Source: JAFGBI01 sp964480725 (GTDB taxonomy: Bacteria; Myxococcota_A; Polyangia; Polyangiales; Polyangiaceae). Taken from it: a stretch of 64,000 bases of DNA. How positions within the stretch are numbered: position 1 is the first letter of the stretch; every line of letters starts with the position of its first letter. A model generated the notes under the pieces. The model saw only the letters and a program-made list of their open reading frames with translations, searched no databases and was not told the origin of the DNA. Positions 60,783 through 64,000 of this stretch are shown here, one piece after another. Both the position numbers and the translations under genes were made by a program. The stretch is taken from assembly GCA_964480725.1 (NCBI GenBank), contig CAYZQO010000002.1, forward strand, positions 1 through 64,000. Direction: 5' to 3'.

Positions 60783-61619
60783 ATGATTGGGGACTTCAGG
60801 TTCGGTTCGAATCCAGGATGGCTTACGGCGCTGGTTGCGCTGGGCGCGATCGCGGCGGCTCCCACAGCGTTCGCGCAGCAACCCGCGACGGGGACGGCGT
60901 CGGCGCCGCCCGCAGCAACCACCACGCCCCCGCCGCCCCCGCCGCCCCCGGCGGGCACCGCGGGGGCCGCGGCGCTCCCGCCCGCGCCACCGCCCGCGGC
61001 CGCGCCCCCTGCGCCGGGCGGCCCCGCCCCCGCGGGCGGCCCGCCTCCAGGGCCGGTGGCGTCCCCGCAGGTCACGATGGCGCCGCTGGCCCCCACTCCC
61101 GTGGCCGACGATGAGTACGACGAGGAGACGGTTGAGGGCGACTACTACACCCGCTACCCGTACCGCGCCGGGCAGGCCGTTCCGCCGGGCTACCACGTCG
61201 AGGAGCACGGCATCAAAGGGCTCGTCATTGCCGGCGCCATCACGTTCGGCGCCACCTACTTCATGAGCCTCGCCGTGGCCCCCAATCGCAAGTACCTCAA
61301 CTGGCTCGCGGTGCCTCTGGCGGGGCCCTACGTTGCGGCCGAGCGCGTGGAGGACTGCGGTGAGGGCTACTACGACGAGGTCACGGGCCGCTGGATCGAT
61401 CCGCCGGACGACAGCGACTGCGTGTACGACGCGGACGCCACCGCCGCCATGCTGCGGCTCGACGGCTTTGCGCAGGCCACCGGCGTGGCCCTGTTCGCCG
61501 TCGGGATGCTGGTGCGGCGGCAGAGCCTGGTCCGGGATCCCCCGCCGGTGGCGCTCCGCGTCACGCCCTACCGCGTCGGGCGCAACGGCTACGGGCTCGG
61601 CGTGACTGGGCGGTTCTGA
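60783..61619 (+). CDS. Exported Pro-rich membrane protein
   Basis: A 278-residue protein. ATG preceded by GGAGGT; signal peptide residues 1-31 (LVALGAIAAAPTAFA). Residues 35-90 are Pro/Ala-rich, then an acidic Tyr patch (DDEYDEETVEGDYYTRYPYR), and two hydrophobic segments at about 140-160 (LVIAGAITFGATYFMSLAVA) and 235-250 (ATGVALFAVGMLV). The ending (YRVGRNGYGLGVTGRF) resembles an outer-membrane strand. Similar proteins with a PPGYHVE motif occur in myxobacteria; the function is not known. Confidence 0.75.
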   Translation: MIGDFRFGSNPGWLTALVALGAIAAAPTAFAQQPATGTASAPPAATTTPPPPPPPPAGTAGAAALPPAPPPAAAPPAPGGPAPAGGPPPGPVASPQVTMAPLAPTPVADDEYDEETVEGDYYTRYPYRAGQAVPPGYHVEEHGIKGLVIAGAITFGATYFMSLAVAPNRKYLNWLAVPLAGPYVAAERVEDCGEGYYDEVTGRWIDPPDDSDCVYDADATAAMLRLDGFAQATGVALFAVGMLVRRQSLVRDPPPVALRVTPYRVGRNGYGLGVTGRF

Positions 61620-61693
61620 GCCCCGGGCGAGTCGCGGGGCGACCGGGCGCGGTGGCGCCCATCCCTGGCGGTTTGCGGGTGCACCTTCGTGCT

Positions 61694-62743
61694 ATGACGC
61701 GCCGCCGTGGCCCGGGTAAGACCGAGAGCTCCCCGCCCGAGCGCGCCGCCGCGCATGGTCGGTCCGCGTCGGAGGGCGTCTTGAGCGGGGAGGGTGCCGG
61801 CCGCCGGGCGGCCGTCGGGGCACCGGTGGTGGAGGCCCGTGGCCTGGTCAAGCGCTACGGAGAGTTGGTCGCGGTGGCAGGGATCGATCTCTGCGTCCGT
61901 CGCGGGGAATGCTTCGGGCTGCTCGGCGCCAACGGTGCGGGCAAGACCACCACCTTGCGCATGATCCAGGCCGTATCGCCGCCGAGCGCCGGCACGCTGC
62001 GCGTGCTCGGCCTGGATCCGGTCCGGGACGGCAAGCGTGTGCGCGCCCGCATCGGCGTTTGTGCCCAGGACGACAACCTCGATCCGGACTTGACCGTGCG
62101 GCAGAACCTGCTGGTGTACGGCAGCTACTTCCCGCAGTCGCGCGCCACCACCCGTACTCGCGCGGAGGAGTTGCTCGCCTTCGTGGCGCTGCAGGACAAG
62201 CGGGACCGTCCCCTCCGCGAGCTCTCCGGGGGCATGAAGCGGCGCCTGACCATCGCGCGCGCGCTGATGAACGATCCGGAAGTCTTCGTGCTCGACGAGC
62301 CCACCACGGGGCTCGATCCCGCCGCGCGCCAGCTCATCTGGCAGAAGATCCGGGAGCTCGCGGGGCGCGGGGTCACCCTCCTGCTCACCACGCACTACAT
62401 GGACGAGGCCGAGCGGCTCTGCGACCGACTGGTGATCATGGATCGCGGGCGCATCCTGGCTGAGGACTCGCCGCGCGCCCTCATTGACCGGCACATCGGG
62501 CACGAGGTCGTGGAGCTGCGCCTGCCCGTGGCGGAGGAGGCCGCGGTCCTCACCGGGCTCGACCTCGACCGCGTCACCTCGGTGCGCACCGGCGACCTCC
62601 GCGCGTTCTTCTTCCCGCGGCGGAGCGCCGAGGCAGAGCGCCTGGTAGCCCGCGCACGCGATCGTCAGCTGGCGTGCCTCGTCCGCAACGCCACGCTGGA
62701 GGACGTGTTCCTCGAGCTCACGGGACGGGAGCTCGACCGATGA
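61694..62743 (+). CDS. ABC transporter ATPase (NodI/DrrA type)
   Basis: A 349-residue ATP-binding subunit of an ABC-2 type exporter. Walker A GANGAGKTTT, Q-loop (GVCAQDDNLDPDLTV), signature LSGGMKRRL, Walker B VFVLDEPTTGLDP and H-loop TTHYMDE are all present, in the pattern typical of NodI/DrrA-like export ATPases. The first 50 residues are unconserved, so the start (ATG 61694) is uncertain. Overlaps its permease by 4 bases. Substrate unknown: such pairs export drugs, lipids or oligosaccharides. Confidence 0.93.
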   Translation: MTRRRGPGKTESSPPERAAAHGRSASEGVLSGEGAGRRAAVGAPVVEARGLVKRYGELVAVAGIDLCVRRGECFGLLGANGAGKTTTLRMIQAVSPPSAGTLRVLGLDPVRDGKRVRARIGVCAQDDNLDPDLTVRQNLLVYGSYFPQSRATTRTRAEELLAFVALQDKRDRPLRELSGGMKRRLTIARALMNDPEVFVLDEPTTGLDPAARQLIWQKIRELAGRGVTLLLTTHYMDEAERLCDRLVIMDRGRILAEDSPRALIDRHIGHEVVELRLPVAEEAAVLTGLDLDRVTSVRTGDLRAFFFPRRSAEAERLVARARDRQLACLVRNATLEDVFLELTGRELDR

Positions 62744-63516
62744 CGCGGGAACCGGCGGGGTTCTTCCGCGGGGCGTGGCGGGTGGCGGCGCGCAACCTCG
62801 TCGTCTGGCGGACCTACGCCGGGGCGAGCGCGCTCGGCAATTTCGGCGAGCCGCTGCTCTATCTGGTGGCGATGGGGTACGGGCTCGGGCGCCTGGTGCC
62901 CGAGCTCGGCGGGATGTCCTACGCGGAGTTCATCGCGCCGGGCTTGGTCCTCTCGACGGTCATGTACTCGGCCACCTTCGAGGGCACCTTCGGCGCTTAC
63001 ACCCGGCTGGAGACGCAGGGCACGTTCGAGGCCATCCTGGCGACGCCCATCACCCGGCTCGAGCTCGTGGCTGGCGAGATCCTGTGGGGCGGGCTCAAGG
63101 CTGCGTTCGGGGCGGCGGCGGTCCTGGCGGTGGTGGCGGTCTTCGGACTCGTCCCGTCCTGGCTCGGGCTGCTCACCATCCCGCTCGGTCTGCTCGCCGG
63201 CGTGATGTTCACGGCCATGGCGCTCGTCGTGACGGGGCTGAGCCACAGCTACGAGACGTTCAACTATTACTTCACCCTGATCGTCGCGCCGATGTTCCTC
63301 TTCAGCGGGATCTTCTTCCCGCTCGAGCAGATGCCGGCCTGGGTGCAGGGCGGCGCTCAGGCGCTGCCGCTCACCCACGTCGTCGTGCTCGCGCGCGCGC
63401 TGGTGCGCGGGACCCTCGCCCTCGGGGACCTCATCCCGCTGGGCGCGACGCTGGGCTTCACCGCGGTCGCCTGCGTCGCGTCGGCGAAGCTGCTCGCGCG
63501 GCGCCTGGCCCGGTGA
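62740..63516 (+). CDS. ABC-2 type permease (NodJ type)
   Basis: A 258-residue membrane protein with six predicted helices; its start overlaps the ATPase stop (ATGA). Family marks include YAEFIAPGLVLSTVM, ETQGTFEAILATPI, LVAGEILWGGLKA and LFSGIFFPLEQMPAW. With the ATPase it forms an ABC-2 exporter. No substrate gene is adjacent. Confidence 0.93.
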   Translation: MTREPAGFFRGAWRVAARNLVVWRTYAGASALGNFGEPLLYLVAMGYGLGRLVPELGGMSYAEFIAPGLVLSTVMYSATFEGTFGAYTRLETQGTFEAILATPITRLELVAGEILWGGLKAAFGAAAVLAVVAVFGLVPSWLGLLTIPLGLLAGVMFTAMALVVTGLSHSYETFNYYFTLIVAPMFLFSGIFFPLEQMPAWVQGGAQALPLTHVVVLARALVRGTLALGDLIPLGATLGFTAVACVASAKLLARRLAR

Positions 63517-63640
63517 CGCGGGGGCGAGCTCGGGGCCCGCATGGGCGCGGCCGGAATCTGCCGTCGGTGCGCCGCGCGATCCCGGGGGCTGCATCGCCGG
63601 AGCCGCTCTGCTAGACGCCGCGTTAGGGGCACCCGCGGAC

Positions 63641-64000
63641 ATGGAAAACTCCCGGCGAGACTCTCGGCCCTCGGTCATCCCCCGCAGCGGCAGCGGTCTG
63701 CGGCGTCAGATCGTGCGGGTCACCACCGACATGAGCGTGGTGGTCGCTCGCGACTGCGGGGAGAAGGCGCGGGGGCGCATGGTCGATCTGTCGCTCGGGG
63801 GCATGCACATCGCGAGCGACCGCGTGCCGTCCTACGGGGAGAGCGTCCGCGTGCTCGTCCAGCTCGACCCCGGCGCGGACTGGTTGATCCTCGCGGGGAG
63901 CGTGCGCTGGTTTACCAGCCGCGGCTTCGGGGTGGCGTTCGGCGGGCTCGACGGTCGCCAGGAGCAGGCGCTGCTCGGCTTCCTGCAGCGCTGCGCGAGC
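63641..64000 (+). CDS. PilZ-domain protein (partial, runs off the window)
   Basis: An open frame of 120 codons begins MENSRRDSRPSVIP and is cut by the window end. It contains VDLSLGGMHIAS, the (D/N)xSxxG motif of PilZ domains, and a later GVAFGGLD, so it would bind cyclic di-GMP. The usual RxxxR upstream motif would correspond to the Arg-rich LRRQIVRV segment. ATG at 63641; no strong Shine-Dalgarno sequence. Not in an operon with the ABC genes, as 124 bases intervene. Confidence 0.8.
   Translation, partial: MENSRRDSRPSVIPRSGSGLRRQIVRVTTDMSVVVARDCGEKARGRMVDLSLGGMHIASDRVPSYGESVRVLVQLDPGADWLILAGSVRWFTSRGFGVAFGGLDGRQEQALLGFLQRCAS

Overview
The window is very GC-rich and gene-dense, and it reads like a chromosomal segment of a myxobacterium (Myxococcota, probably Polyangia-like). 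The supporting signs are many lipoproteins with long Thr-Gly-Gly linkers behind the lipobox Cys, a clear MYXO-CTERM tail on a secreted xylanase (and a weaker one on a beta-propeller protein), Ser/Thr kinases, a giant pseudokinase-TPR protein, a multi-PAS hybrid histidine kinase and long low-coding gaps with decaying genes. The taxonomic call is inference from these traits. No rRNA, tRNA, CRISPR array or intact insertion sequence was seen. A run of exactly 100 N (21519-21618) marks an assembly join inside a 15-bp tandem repeat.

Layout. 1-8.5 kb: a huge FG-GAP-type surface protein followed by a smaller lipoprotein; the pair was duplicated and the second and third copies of the large gene survive only as fragments. 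8.7-14.7 kb (minus strand): an expansin-like lipoprotein, a beta-propeller lipoprotein, and a radical SAM enzyme whose frame runs on into a lipoprotein-like, calcium-binding-repeat tail. 14.9-18.8 kb: an exbB-exbD-tonB operon ending in a surface-repeat (LA_2272-like) outer-membrane protein. 18.8-24.3 kb: ogt, a sigma/anti-sigma pair, a CAP-domain lipoprotein, a broken von Willebrand-type lipoprotein and a MopE-motif lipoprotein. 25.2-34 kb: GH10 xylanase, YqeY-like protein, a frameshifted small secreted protein, a helix-hairpin-helix protein next to a Ser/Thr kinase, and a GH8-like lipoprotein. 34-40.7 kb: lipoproteins (one with about 48 Cys) and a hybrid sensor kinase. 40.9-44.4 kb: a Fur-type feoA-feoB operon with a small membrane protein and an outer-membrane-like protein. 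45.6-53.8 kb: a RiPP-type B12 radical SAM enzyme, a GH30 hydrolase, a small secreted protein, a decayed kinase/receiver and a CE15 glucuronoyl esterase. 54-64 kb: the pseudokinase-TPR giant, an AlbA_2-like protein, a membrane protein, an ABC exporter pair and a PilZ protein cut by the window end.

How the genes may work together. Expansin, GH10, GH8, GH30 (plus a second GH30 relic) and CE15 all act on plant cell wall or related polysaccharide and are all predicted to be exported, mostly as lipoproteins. They are not one operon but lie in the same 45 kb, suggesting a saprophytic, plant-matter-degrading lifestyle. The ExbBD-TonB set could energise uptake and the Feo operon supplies ferrous iron. 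At least ten decayed or truncated genes show an actively rearranging region.
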